Source: Mytilus galloprovincialis
Taxonomy: Eukaryota; Mollusca; Bivalvia; Mytilida; Mytilidae
Assembly (NCBI RefSeq): GCF_965363235.1
Contig: NC_134847.1
Coordinates: forward strand, 56,390,439 to 56,454,438
Length of the DNA stretch: 64,000 nt
Direction of reading: 5' to 3'
Shown in pieces: positions 49,301-61,267 of this stretch. Positions within the stretch are counted from its first letter, which is position 1, and the number at the start of each line of letters is the position of its first letter. A model generated the notes under the pieces. It saw nothing but the letters and a program-made list of their open reading frames with translations. It was not told where the DNA came from and did not search any database. The translations under genes were made by a program, and so were the position numbers.

Positions 49301-52300
49301 TCTTCTCTTCTTTTGAATCTGCTACATTAATGAGTAAAGTCTTTGAAAAGATTCGTCGATACAGTGTAATAAATCATTAATCTAGTTCCAGTTTATTGTA
49401 ATTTATGCAAAAGAAAAAGTTATGATTACATTGTTTTATTGATCAGCCGAAAATGCATATTGATAAAAAATAATCGAATGTCTGAGCTGGACAATTTGAT
49501 GAAGAGAGATTATAAAAATCAGATAAATGTCCAATGCAACCAATGCAAACTAATAAGTGCAGGCAGTCCTTGAATTAATCAACCAACATATTTAAAACAA
49601 CGAGTAACAATATAAAAAAACCAAGACCGCATGATTTCTTTATGAGCTGGAAAAGTACTCTGTGTTAGCTTTTAGTTGTTCCGAGCATTCTTTCAAGTAT
49701 GGTATGGTATAATTAAGCACTATTCTTCTTGTACATATATACTGGTAAAATACATATTAAGCACCAATCACACCCAGAAGAGAACATACAAATTACACTT
49801 ATATTAGTCTCAAAGGCAAAGTATAATATACAAATTTCACTTATAATATAGGCTCAAAGGCAAAGTGCGTTGAATGTTCTTATATCCTCAGTCCAGTTTT
49901 AATAGCAAGGGAACGATCACCCGTTTTAAATTTGCATTTTTCTTTTCTTGTATCCAGATTAGGCTTTGTCAAATAGTGTTAAGTTTTTTTTTACCTGTAA
50001 AGAATGTTACTTGCGGTCATCTTTCATTGTTATTCCGTTGATCTAAAGAAAAAAAAAAAAAAAAAAAAAAAGGAGGGGGGGGGGTCGAGCATCAAGTGCT
50101 TAAATCTCTTATTCAGCCCTGCTTCATGTTTTTGTGTGTCCCTAGTCACGATCCTCATCGTTATCAGTACATCTTGATGATTTGTTTTTCGATATTTGTC
50201 ATGACACATTCTTTATTAGCACTTTTCTTGCATTGCAAAACATGATATTTTGACATCTTACTAGTCTCTTTTTTTTGTCGTTGGATTGCTGTCATAATGG
50301 CTTTAACCGTAAACATCCTTTTAAATATATATAGAAGCTCATGCGGGTATTCATAAAACTTGTTTATCTTTTAAGGTTAAAACAATAACTCATTGCGATA
50401 AATCCATACTCGGTTAAAATGCATATATTCTTTACATTTTCAGTTTCTTGTCAATCATTTTGCAAATCTTCAGCTGAGAACACTGGATTTAAAGGTAAGA
50501 TAGCAACACATTTCTAGCATTATAATTTGATAGTGTCATTCTATTCTCGAATGGGATCGTATTGCAATATAGATTCCTTTCTATTGATCAGAATTATATG
50601 ACTTTAAGGTGATCAACTGCGTAATCAGCTTTCATTTGATGAAGTGTTATTTTGTTTCATACCTGAAATTGATAAGTATTTGATTTCAGACAATCATCAT
50701 TTATTCTGTAGAAACTAATCTAACGAATTCTCACTGGTGCATTCTCTACTATTGTGTGTAATGATATTAAAGTTACAAAATTGTAATGCATTCCTCGTGA
50801 ATAAATAATTTGCCTGATGCAGTTCAAAGTAAAATTTATTTCAATTTCCAATTTTAGTTAATCCAAAAAGGTACTTAGCAATTGTTATTACAGCACTTTT
50901 CATACAGCATTATGATAACATAGGTAGAATTTAAAAACAGTCCGTGCTTTGCTTTTCTGAGATTACTCCGTTATCACAAAGTCGCCACGCTAGATTATGA
51001 TTATGCATTTCTTATTGTTTTCATTTCTTAATATTATAAAATAAAATTCGGACCGATTTATTTATTCAATGAGTTGTCAAAGTGCACACAGAGATTCTGA
51101 TTGGATATATATTTTCTGAACCAGACATGGATATATATGTATACCTCTCATACAGCATGCGACAAAACCCTCTTTAAAACCGTCTTACCAAAACCAAAAA
51201 TTAATTTAAAAGAAAAACAGTTCGGAAAAAGTACATTTTTTCGGGAATACGTTTCTATTGGAAATTGGTTGTGTACGCTGTCAAATTTATTATCTTACAG
51301 TTACAGTAACCCTAAAAAAACGTTGATCGTTAAAGATTATCATGTGGAAATACCCAAATATGAGAGCTATTATATATCAGGTCGTTTTGTTACTTTTACA
51401 CACATACAGCACATTTTAAACTGGCTATAAGTGGGTCTTTACAAGTCTATTTGAATTACAATAGAACACAAAATGCAAAACAATTTATGAATAAAGATGT
51501 GTTTATCACGTAGAGGTACATTCCTTGGACATTGACAAATTTAGACAACATTTCTTACCTGCCTAGCAACACAACGTATAAATGTCTCATTTAACAACAT
51601 ATTTTATGATTTTTTAACGGATGCTTTATTTCTTTTTCAATGAAAGAAACATTGCAACATATTTAAAAGATGAGAAATTAAAATGTCTCATGTCCGGTTG
51701 TTGAACTGTCTTTTCAAACTGTTAACCTGTGAAGGTCAAATAAAGTCGATGTGAAAAATGTTACACTTATTTCGAATATTTGTGAGTTACATCATAAAAA
51801 ACTTAAAGAATATATGATAGTAAAAATAAAGCCTAATTTCATATTCAAAAATACAAATGAACACTTTTAATTTCTCTCAAAACATAATTAGTAAACAATT
51901 ATTAAAAATTGCGAAAATAAATTTTAAAAACATGAAAATAAAATATGTCGGAGAAAACAATACTGCATCTGTTGTAATTGTTTTTTTTTATATTCAACGA
52001 CTTTTTGTTATGGTTTCATGGATGTTATGAATTAAAGCTGACAAATTTAACATAAGATTTAAATTAATTGTTGCTAATCTTGTTTACCTCGGTATATCTA
52101 CCATTCCTTTAAATTTTGTAGTTGCAACATTTTGTCAGAATAGTGTAGCCTCAGGAAGTTCCGCTATCATTGACGGTTATGCAGCCCACGGAACAGACAC
52201 AGATAAGACGTGTCCATGTAGTGCCACTGTATCCATACCTAATAATGGTACATCTAATCTTGCCTTTATTGCTTTCTTTAGTCTACATCCACAGTACATT

Positions 52301-55300
52301 GGGTGTGGGAGCTCAATAGATGTTAGAGTGAACAACTCAGGTCAGAGTACGAGAATTAGATGTACCATTGCTGGTAGTATATCAGTCAACAACGGAGATA
52401 ATGTTCTCATCGATTTGAAGAAAGAATCGTCACCTGAAGATACACGATATTGTATGAAGCTTCAGTTTTCAGGTAATTAAAACTCAATATAGTTAGTTTT
52501 GTTCATCGTTGTCGTTGAGCGAATGCTGCACAACCGTGGACTGTTGTGAGAATTCAGCAGTATTTTGGAAATGTGTACATATATTTCTTCGTAAAAACAT
52601 TTCAGACGACACTTTTCTTCGATCTTGATTAAAGAAATTTTAATTAAGATAGTCCTTACTGCAAATCAAACCTAACAATCACATAGTCAAATTGTGTCAT
52701 TGTCATTATGGAAGGGTTGGCTAATATTCACCTTTTATGTAAGTTTTCTTCCAATCACAAAATAAAATGTTTGGGATGTAGATTTCTATGATTTAGAGTT
52801 ATTCTTATCTAGCTATAAGAATATAAAGTGTTCATCAACTGGTGTTTCGTGATGTTCTACGTGTATATGAGGTTTACCAGTGACTGAGAGTCTCAACTCT
52901 TCAACGAAAATGGTAAAGTATGTCCCAATCGCAAGACCAACCAGGGCGACGGAATATATCTGAAACACATGCGTTTTTGTCTTCAAGCCAACAATAAATG
53001 CTTTAGTATTTAATTTTCATTATGAAAATATAACGTTCACATCAGATATATAGAGTTTACTAAGATACAACAAAATATCCTTTGATTATATAGAGTAATG
53101 TCTCTGGTATACACTTTTCAAATGATAGTTGTATGCGTAAAAGTATAATTGTAGTAAGAACTTAGTTTATTCACAAACATTAATAAAACCAGTCAATTTC
53201 ACTGTACCAGATAATACATATCTCATCTGGGATACTCGTGTCAAAATTATTTGAAATTGAAAACCTAATACAAACTTTGAACAAGTGATAAAACTGAAAA
53301 GGACAAAAAAGTATACAGCAAATCCCAGACTAATGGCAGTATTGTGTACTTACTTTGATCCAATATGGTTATTGTTATGTTATCATTTTAGATCCGACAG
53401 CAACTCTTACAGTGAAATGTAATGGAGAAAATGTCCCTGTTCCACCGACTCAATCAGCATCAACAGCAACAACAACAACTGTTTTAACACAGCCATCTAT
53501 CACATCCTCAAATCGGACAGCAGCACTTTCAACATCGACTTTATCGTCCACAATTTTACAAAAAATAACTAATAGCTTTACATCATCGAATCCAATCATT
53601 TCATCCACAACAGAAGTGGCCTTCTCTTCAGATGCCCCAACATCTAAAACGAATCCATCGATCATTACAACAACACAAGTTTTGGTAACCTCATCGACAA
53701 CTATGGCCAACGTAGAAGAAAATATAAGCACACCAGCAACGACAGATATATACGATGATATGACATCAACAGATATGCCTTCTAAGCTACCAGAAACCAG
53801 TACAACAGATTATTCAACATCGTCTTCAATGGATGAACAACCTCCGACAACAATGAAGATGATGTCAACTGATGGTGATGTCACCTCACAAACTGATCAA
53901 TTATCAACAAAATTAACAACAATGGCTGATACTACCGTCATTGAAGTCACAACCCCAACATTGATAAAACAAACAACTAAAACAGAATCAACTCCAACAT
54001 CTAAGACTACTCAATCTTCAACTTCAACTCAATCTCCGGCTTCAACATCAACAATTTCAACAGCATCAACTACAACATCAATTAAAACTACTAGTCAGTT
54101 ACATGAAACTGAAAGTACAACTAAACATGGGATTTCTGCAAAAGCTAATAAACCATCAACTGAAGAATTAAACAAAGATGAAACTACAGTTGCCGCCCAA
54201 CTAACCTCTCCAGCAGAACGAAGCACCAACGATGAACAATCAACCCAGAAATCACAACCAACACCACAACAAACAACTAACAAGCCTGGGGTTACTGGTA
54301 GCTCTAAAGATGATGACTTTCCAAGTAAGATTAATGACTGTTTTATAGAAATATTTGTCATTTAAACTGATTGTTACGGATTGATTTAGATTTGCGTTTA
54401 ATGACAAATGAACATTTAACTCGTGTATTTTTAGTAAGGTTAATCTTCTTTTTTTCTTCATTTAAATCATTAACACATTTTATTGTCTTTACAATGATTT
54501 GACTTCCCAAAAAAAATAATTCAATATCAAGTAGATATATTTTGTTTTAGTTATTTATTTAAGTTTGTTTGAAGTGCACCAATAAGTGTATTCTATAACC
54601 ATCGTTTTTGTAAGGGTTCATTTATTGTGCAGTTTTTGACGCCCATCAATTACCATGAAGTTTCTTATTCACAAATCCAATAATTAACGTTTATATGATA
54701 TATGCTATTTTTGTAGTTGAAGTCGTAGCTCCTGTCGCAAGCGTTGGTGGGTTGATCATTATTCTAGTGATTATTTGTATAGTTGTCGGATTAAGGTAAG
54801 TTATTCGTATAGTTGTCGGATTAAAGTAAGTTATTCGTATAGTTGTCGGAATAAGGTATAATTCATTTAGAGTCTACATAAACTTTTTAGTTAATCTATA
54901 TTTGATTATATCGTTATTGATTTACCTTTCCAAATTGTTTTGATTAGAGCGCCAAAGTTTAACGTGTGCTTTTGTAAGTCCTGGGCGTACAAATAAAATA
55001 CGTGAAACTGTAAACCAAATGAACAAACACATGCTTTTTGCTCTTTTGGGAAGGTTGTTGTCTCTTTGATACTTTACGATAACCATTCTCAATGTTATTA
55101 TATCTATATCAAATGTAACTGATCACATCATTGCTGGTAGGACCAGTCTGAGAATAAAAACATGTTTTGCAATGTGGCATGTTCCACAGATTAGACACTG
55201 CTTACACTTTGTATTTTTTCACATGTGTAAAGATATGAAAACGTTTAGCTATTTATCTTATTGACGTAATGTTTTAAGGCATATTTCACAGATTTTTCAC

Positions 55301-58300
55301 ATTTAAGCATGAATTGGATGACCAAATCAGTTCAAATCGTTTTCGACTGAAATAGTCACTTAAAAAGTGTTTTGAAAAATTCAAAAATACTTCGAAAATA
55401 GCCCTTAGTCTTTCGTCGACTTATTCCTTGAGAGACTTTAAATGATTTTCTATTTATGTGCACATGTTTTAACTAGGTATTACTGCAAAACAACAGTTTT
55501 TCTTTCTTTTTTTTTTTTTATCAGAAACCACGTATTTAAATAGTTGTTCCAGCCAAATTATCATTTTCTGTAGAAAAGTTCTGGTCTGATTATCCATTCA
55601 CTGCCTCAAAATTGCTTAATTAAATAAAGTTCATGAAATAAATTTTGCAGAACTGAAACCACTATATATATAGCTACATGATCAAATACCAAGTTAAACA
55701 CAAGTCTTGGCCATTGTAACCAAAGCTTTAATAAATCAGTGTATTGAACCAGGAACATATACATAATATGTTAGGTTAGTTATACTGTTCCCAGATTGAA
55801 CGTCAGAACGTCTTTATTTTACTTTTAGAACTTCTAAGCAGAAAAGGGACCTCAATTTTACAGTAATTGCATGTTTTTGTTATTTATGTAATTTTAGTAG
55901 GCAGTAAAAAAAATATATATGGGTATTTTTACATATACCCTTAGTTAGTACATGAAAAATAATATTATGAGGAAGTTTTTTTACATTTTTGTAGTTCCCT
56001 TAGATTTAAAAGAGAATAGTTTTAAAAACAAACTACTAACTGGCAAATACATTATATTTCCCAATAACCTAAATTGTATATATGCTGTGTACAAGTTGTC
56101 CTTTTGTGCAAATCTATTTTTATACAGACTTTTTTACAAACTTCAAGTATTTGTAAACTGAGAACGTGTTCAAATTCAACAACGTGGACACAGCTTTTAC
56201 TTAATTATGCTCCCAAATATTATATATTCAGTCTTTGTATGCAATCCCTATATCCGCCATATTTATATTTTTTGCTTATCCTAAGCTCTTTACAACATAT
56301 ATCCATTCACATATATAAGTATTTTAAAACAATAAAAATATGAAAGCCCATGTTATAAAATCCTAAAACAAACAGATTTTAAAAATATTGTATATAAAAA
56401 TATACTATAAAATTTACTGATAAAAAATAGAATTAATTTAAAATGGGCATGGTAAAATTAAGGAGATGTTAAAACCGTACCAGTAAAAGTAAGTTAAAAA
56501 TTCAAAAATAATTGCTTAAAATAGAAAAATTACAAATAAAAGTAAGTTCAAAATTCAAAAACAATTGCTTAAAAATTGAAAAATAGTTGCTTAAAAAATC
56601 CAAATAACAATGATAAAGAGTTATTTTAAGAACTATGAAATACCTGTCTGAATAAATTAGATTTTAGGTTTTTCTTAGAAACGTTCACAGAGTGGATGTT
56701 CCGTAGATCACTTGGCAAATCATTTAATAGGACGGCTGCTGCTTTGTCGAATCTCCTTTTCCCATATGTTTTAGTTCTCATACGTGGGACTGGCGTTGTT
56801 AAGATCTTGGTATTTTCATATCTTAGTGCTCGCATCGGTTTTTATATATGAACGAGTTCTTTTGGGTAGATCGGTACCTCCTCCTGCAAAGCATTGAACA
56901 CATACATACAAAGTTTATATTGGCATCGATATGTTACGGGCAGCCAATGGAGAGACTTCAGGATTGGCGTTATATGGTTGTACTTCCTCTTCCCTGTAAT
57001 GACACTAGGTGCTGCGTTTTAGACTCGCTGTAATCTTTGAATAGATGTTGCTGGGAGTTCAAACAGCAATGCGTTCCCATAATCAAAACGATTAACAACT
57101 ATATGTCACCGTACGATCTCCAACAATGATCAAAGCCATAAACGGATAGTCGGCTATAAAAGACGCCGAAATGACAAATGTAAAACGAGAAAACTAACCA
57201 ATATTTATGTTAAAAAAAAAAAGAGAACGAAAGCAAATATATAACACAACAACAAACGAGTTCCTTACTAGGGACAGGTACATGCGAAATATGGCGTGGT
57301 TAAACTCGTTACCCGGCGCATAACCCTCCCCTAATCTGGTGCAGCTGTGTGACATTATAACAAACTGTAAAAATCAGTTGAGTATAAAACTAGACTTAAC
57401 TCACCAACCTCTGGTTCCAGTAACAAAGGTCTCCACCTACTTTTTTCTAATCACTGAAGGTTTAAACATAAAGTACATGCAGTCAGATATTTAGTCATGG
57501 TATACATGAGTTCTTTTAAATTGTGCCTGTGAATAGAACGACTTGGTACAACATATAATATTATAAGTCTGTTTTCGTACAAAAGCGCAAACATTATCAT
57601 CGATTTAATCAAGTGTATTTATCATTTTATTACAATTTCTAGGAGAAACAAAACAGGAAAACACAAGTTTTCAGTGGTAAATTTTCTTTGGTCGGTCATT
57701 ACGTATTTTTCTGTTGTGTGAAGCATGTATATTTTGTCTGTAGCATGTGTATTACATGTAAATAGCCTGCGTATGCCTTTTCAGTACAAATATTAATAAA
57801 ATGGATCATGCATACTTTTTGAAACATAATATAAGATTTTAAAAATAAGCTTAAATATTACAATCTGATTGAATAACGGACCTGTGTCCCAGCTTTGCTT
57901 ACAATGATCAAATAAATCTTCGTTCTACGGATGTTTCAAAAACTTTTCGGGATCCTCTGGTTTTGCAGAATCAATAACCACCTTAAAAAATTTGAAAGCT
58001 GAAATTTCATTGGCTTTAATGTAACAATTACGAGAACAGAGAGTAAAACGCGCTGATGTTAGGTTCTTGTAAGAAAAGCTTGGGCTCGAGACCTGTTTAT
58101 TATTCAAGATTGTGAAAATTTGATAACTAATAGCAAATGTAGTCTTTTTATTATCTGCTTACTTATACATATATGCATATACACAATTTGCTATAATTTG
58201 GTATTGGAACAGGCAAACTCGGGCTAAATTTGTGCAGATAATATTTATTAAACGGATGAGGTGGTTCCATTCACATGGGAGACAATTCACTTCTGCACAT

Positions 58301-59215
58301 TTTAGACACGTTTTATCAAATATTTTATTATTATTTGTGTGTTGATGTCATTGGTTCGTGTTTAAGCACAGCGCACATAGTAAATAGTAAATTTACTCAA
58401 TTGAAATTATTTATTCAGATCTTAGTATTTGTTCTAGGGGAAAAATACACGTATATGTAAATGAAAGTTACAAAAAGTTAAAACATTTAAAATCAACATT
58501 CAGATAAAAAAAAAAAGAGAAAAGAATGAACGGCAATATTGAATCTGACCATTGAATAATACTTTCCTCAGATACCGGAATGAAAACTTGACGAAAGTAA
58601 TATTATTTCAGCATCTTTGGCCTACACTATCAAATCATCTGTTATGGGCTGTATTCCATGTTCGAACATACATGAGTCGATCTCGAGCATCATACATGTA
58701 TATATAGTTTTCGATTGTTCAGATTTTTCAAATTTTATTTGGAATTTGAACATCGTCTTTTGGTTTTTTTTCTTCTCTTTTGCGTATAGACATGTGACTT
58801 TGTAAAAACAGGCTTTTGAAGTTTAATCAGTAGGGAAGACAAAAAGAACTTTTCATGTTGAACTTTGTTATACATGTTATTAATAACTGCACAAAAATAA
58901 ACATGTCTTCTATTTAATTTGTATAGGTATCATGGCTATGCTTTGTTTCCTTCTAGGCGTAATGGCTGCGGTTGCAATGAAGATACACTACCCCACAGCA
59001 ATACACTAGTGGAAAAGGCTTCAACTGAAATTAAAAACAGAGAAAAAGACACATATGTAAATCCATTGTATGATGATATATCACTTACCGGGAAATCGGA
59101 TCGTTCCGATAGAGACTCTATGATGCAAGAAATTCCTTCAGATGATGATTCTGAGGACTCCTACAGATTACCCGAGTCAACAAAAATTGATGGTGAATTG
59201 TGGACGCATTTATGA
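46332..59215 (+). CDS. Gene C: CUB-like, mucin-stalked transmembrane receptor
   Basis: Six exons join in frame: 46332-46371, 50444-50494, 52122-52472, 53392-54324, 54717-54795 and 58957-59215 (1713 nt, 570 aa). The signal peptide is MYVALLVLIGIHK. A short Cys-containing linker leads to a CUB-like domain at residues 31-148 with six Cys. A Ser/Thr/Pro-rich mucin stalk (about 149-458) follows, then a transmembrane helix (about 465-484) and an 86-residue tail with DTYVNPLYDDISL: an NPLY (520-523) of the NPxY endocytosis/PTB type and YVN of the SH2 type. It is expected to be a heavily O-glycosylated type I surface protein. Family name not recognised; the function as receptor or adhesion molecule is inferred from layout. 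Confidence 0.8.
46865..46998 (+). repeat. Dispersed repeat family R1
   Basis: In intron 1 of gene C: 'gaactagtatacattttgg', 'gaagacccattgttggcctc', 'gggttgttgtctctttgac'. It accounts for the 82-codon ORF in this stretch. Confidence 0.65.
47500..47905 (+). repeat. Dispersed repeat family R3
   Basis: Related to 37285-37860 through 'ttgtttgcttactgtacagt', 'tttgcaacagggctacatg', 'attaacgtcctcattctg', 'ctagtcgacccttggggc', and more diverged than that copy. Confidence 0.5.
48850..49040 (+). repeat. Dispersed repeat family R5
   Basis: Carries 'taccttccagagcacctg', 'attaatggggttgctcaat', 'cttggttttttgtatttta', 'ttatggtcatgctgtc', with a C-rich insert (cacacccccacatcccca). Confidence 0.55.
50047..50086. 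repeat. Poly-A followed by poly-G tract
   Basis: A run of A of about two dozen bases is followed by a G run (AGGAGGGGGGGGGG). It may be the tail of a retroposed sequence; no source element was identified. Confidence 0.6.
50444..50494 (+). CDS. Gene C exon 2: short linker
   Basis: 51 nt, phase 1-1, acceptor TTTACATTTTCAG and donor GTAAGA. It encodes VSCQSFCKSSAENTGFK with two Cys. It could be optional, since skipping it keeps the frame. Confidence 0.6.
52122..52472 (+). CDS. Gene C exon 3: CUB-like domain
   Basis: 351 nt, phase 1-1, acceptor AATTTTGTAG and donor GTAATT. It has no internal ATG at its head, so simple ORF scans miss it. It encodes VATFCQNSVASGSSAIIDGY, later TDKTCPCSATVSI, YIGCGSSIDVRV, IRCTIAGSISV and TRYCMKLQF. 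Six Cys and an all-beta pattern of alternating hydrophobics fit a CUB-like sandwich. NGT and NNS are possible N-glycosylation sites. Confidence 0.8.
53392..54324 (+). CDS. Gene C exon 4: Ser/Thr-rich mucin stalk
   Basis: 933 nt in one phase 1-1 exon, opening DPTATLTVKCNGENVPVPPT. It is then almost wholly Thr, Ser, Pro, Ala and Lys with runs such as TSTQSPASTSTISTAST, and has no Cys after the first residues. This is the composition of an extended O-glycosylated stalk. The opposite-strand ORFs across it are frame shadows. Low complexity makes length variation between alleles likely. Confidence 0.88.
54717..54795 (+). CDS. Gene C exon 5: transmembrane helix
   Basis: 79 nt, phase 1 in and 2 out. 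It encodes EVVAPVASVGGLIIILVIIC then IVVGL and the first two bases of an Arg codon. The donor GTAAGTTATT is the first of three tandem copies of the exon end (see the repeat at 54774). Confidence 0.85.
54774..54866 (+). repeat. Triplicated exon end and splice donor
   Basis: About 30 bp, GTATAGTTGTCGGATTAAGG, then TAAGTTATT, occurs three times in tandem. Copy 1 is the end of exon 5 with its donor; copy 2 has AAAGTAAGT and copy 3 AAGGTATAA. Both extra copies retain GT dinucleotides in donor-like context. Confidence 0.85.
56626..57110 (-). mobile_element. LINE reverse-transcriptase C-terminal fragment, in gene C intron
   Basis: Read on the minus strand from 57110: 'DYGNALLFELP', 'IQRLQRV', a stop, 'NAAPSVITGKRKYNHITPIL', 'KSLHWLPVTYRCQYKLCMY', then 'MRALRYENTKILTTPVPRMR' and 'KTYGKRRFDKAAAVLLNDLP'. 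This is the usual end of CR1/Jockey-group reverse transcriptases. Internal stops show decay. It lies antisense in the intron between exon 5 and the last exon of gene C. Confidence 0.82.
57160..57420 (+). repeat. Unnamed dispersed-type repeat
   Basis: A block with higher GC content, 'gtcggctataaaagacgcc', 'gttaaactcgttacccggcg', 'taaccctcccctaatctgg', stands out from the AT-rich intron. I believe it is a dispersed mussel repeat, but there is no second copy in this window to prove it. Confidence 0.35.
57643..57676 (+). other. Candidate alternative exon of gene C
   Basis: After TTTCTAG the reading AG|G AGA AAC continues exon 5 as RRNKTGKHKFSV, a basic juxtamembrane segment that starts with the same RRN as the last exon. 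The possible donor GTAAAT leaves phase 0, which does not fit the phase 2 last exon. Read through, it stops 14 codons later (VNFLWSVITYFSVV). It could be an alternative terminal exon giving a tail-less receptor, or a decayed exon. Confidence 0.35.
58957..59215 (+). CDS. Gene C last exon: cytoplasmic tail
   Basis: Phase 2 entry after TTTCCTTCTAG gives RRNGCGCNEDTLPHSNTLVE. YVNPLYDDISL (518-528) combines YxN and NPxY. An acidic SDDDSEDSYRLPES segment precedes the end, ELWTHL, then TGA. A second in-frame acceptor (TTGTATAG, exon start 58927) would add ten residues, YHGYALFPSR. The downstream site has the better pyrimidine tract and is preferred. Confidence 0.82.
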
Positions 59216-61075
59216 TAAATTTATGTTATTTAATTCTGATATGTGCCATTATAAATTATGCTCACCCTACAATAATATAACTTGTATCGTTTCATACTCA
59301 TTATTTAAGCATTGCTCGGAAAGTCCCAACGATTAATTTCAATATAAAGAAATCCTAGCATTTTAGGCCAAAAAAAATAGTTCACTCAACTTGTTTGCGA
59401 TTATTTTTTACGACTGTATAACATGGTCAATGATTTAAGTCGTCTCATAAGAAAATCCGTATTTGCCAAGTTTTCCAGAAATGAAATATTTGCTGAATTT
59501 CTTTTTTTTTTTTTTATATATATTTCAACAATTTATTTCGAGAATACGCAAAATGACAGAAGCGAGATCTTTGTGAAATAAAATGTACAGAGCATGTTTA
59601 TAGGATTTCTATATCGCCAGTTTAACGGTCATGAATTTCAGTTCTTTATTCTCATACCTAAATACCACGAAGGTGAAACCATTCCCAAAGCCGGATTAAA
59701 ACTGTAGTAGGGAAAAGTGCAATTTCAGAAAGAAGGAGTCTTATATATAAGAAGAAAATGTGTACCGTCACTACGATCCATTGAATTCGAAAATTAAAAA
59801 GTAATATTAATCTACCAAATACCATCATTTAGTAGACCATCAGATTATTAAGTATAGAAATTAATATTTTGAAGTTGTTCTTACTCATTTGCATTAGGGC
59901 TACAAACTACTTGCCTTTTGATGCAACACGGCGGGAAATGCCAAGATTATTTCCGTTTGGAATTTTGTCATTTGTATTAAATTATGAGGCTATACAAACA
60001 ACAAAATAGTTTGCCTCAAGATGTATATCAAAAGATGTCTGTTATATTGGTCCTAGTTTTAAAACAATGCATATATTGAAAATCTGGCCTTGTTGACGTC
60101 AAAGGGTTAGATTGTACTCAAAATAAAAATCTGTAGGATTAACATTTTCAATTAAGTATGCATTCAAGTTGGTGCTTAAATTAAAAGCCATCATTATAAA
60201 TAAAGTCAAATGTTGTATACAACACAATTAAAATTTATAAATGTATATTTATGAACATTAAAACTTGCTCGTGGTGCGATGGCACTTGTATAATTAATGA
60301 AATGTTGCTTTTTCACAAAATTATGTAAAACTAATTACAATGACATAAAATTTTTCCCTGGTTGTCCTTGAAGAAGATCTGCTGATCCATGCTTTATTTC
60401 CACTGTAAAATAACTAAATTGTATCAGTCCTTGAAAATTTTTTGTGGTCAAAACCTACAGACTGAACTCTGAATTGAACTATTATGATTTTATCATTAAG
60501 ACTGATTTTACGATAAACATGTGTACACTTTATTACTTTTGAGATTGGTCACTGAATAATTCGCGACATATGATGCAAAATTGTTCATAATACTATCATG
60601 TAATAATTTATGAATTACTATGAATAATATCGAATTTGATAGACATTTTTTCAATTTTGTCAAAGTGTGCTACGTAATATCTAAGTTTATCTTCATATTA
60701 GAGTTGCCTCACCTTGCCCAGTTTGTGATATCAGAGACAAATTTTATGTATAAAATTGAGAAAGGAAATGGGGAATGTGTCAAAGCGACAACAACCCGAC
60801 CATAGAGCAGACAATATATGTTTCTGGTGATAAGAAAAATGCATGTGCTGTTCTAGTTTAAATCAAAAATTGTATCATAAGCTTCCTTTTTTGAAAAAAA
60901 ACCAAAACTCGTTTATTATAGAACCATGAATATTTAATGTTTTTTTTTCTTCTAATTTTGTTATGTGATTAAGTTCTTATTATCAGTCAGCATTAATTGT
61001 GCCTATTGTATATTGAAATGGTGTCTGAATAATTATGAAGAGTATTTGCATAAAGTCTAATTTGTACCAAATAAG
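59216..61075. other. AT-rich sequence downstream of gene C
   Basis: Includes the 3' untranslated region of gene C and a short antisense R1 piece at 60764-60812 (gtgtcaaagcgacaacaac). No further coding exon was recognised. Confidence 0.5.
59577..59582 (+). terminator. Possible polyadenylation signal for gene C
   Basis: AATAAA about 360 bp after the stop, followed by T-rich sequence within a few tens of bases. Confidence 0.4.
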
Positions 61076-61267
61076 ATGACTCGAGAAGATGACTTTTCTT
61101 TAGAATCTTCTAAACTAAAAATCAAAATGAAAAACCCAGCATTACATTTGTCTGTTGGGGTATTTTTAATATGTTTTTTGTTATTCACAGCATTAATATA
61201 TTATAATAATTATATGTTACAGTATCAACACTGGATTGATTATAGTCATGAACCAAAACAGCATTAA
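61076..61267 (+). CDS. Small single-pass membrane protein ORF, or first exon
   Basis: 63 codons: a charged N-terminus (MTREDDFSLESSKLKIKMK), a hydrophobic segment at about 25-44 (LHLSVGVFLICFLLFTALIY) and a polar end. The form, with a cytoplasmic stub, signal anchor and start of a stem, is that of the first exon of a type II Golgi enzyme, but no downstream exon is visible and the frame ends in TAA. It may be a chance ORF; I do not recognise it. Confidence 0.25.
   Translation: MTREDDFSLESSKLKIKMKNPALHLSVGVFLICFLLFTALIYYNNYMLQYQHWIDYSHEPKQH

Noticed and set aside
51101..51430. 109-codon ORF in intron 2 of gene C
   Set aside because: No domain, no acceptor or donor in a usable phase, and it would interrupt a junction that is phase 1 on both sides.
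53450..54361. Long minus-strand ORFs opposite the mucin exon
   Set aside because: Valine-rich reverse translations of the Thr/Ser-rich plus strand; a shadow effect.
57643..57676. Constitutive exon of gene C
   Set aside because: Exit phase 0 cannot join the phase 2 last exon; kept only as a candidate alternative exon.
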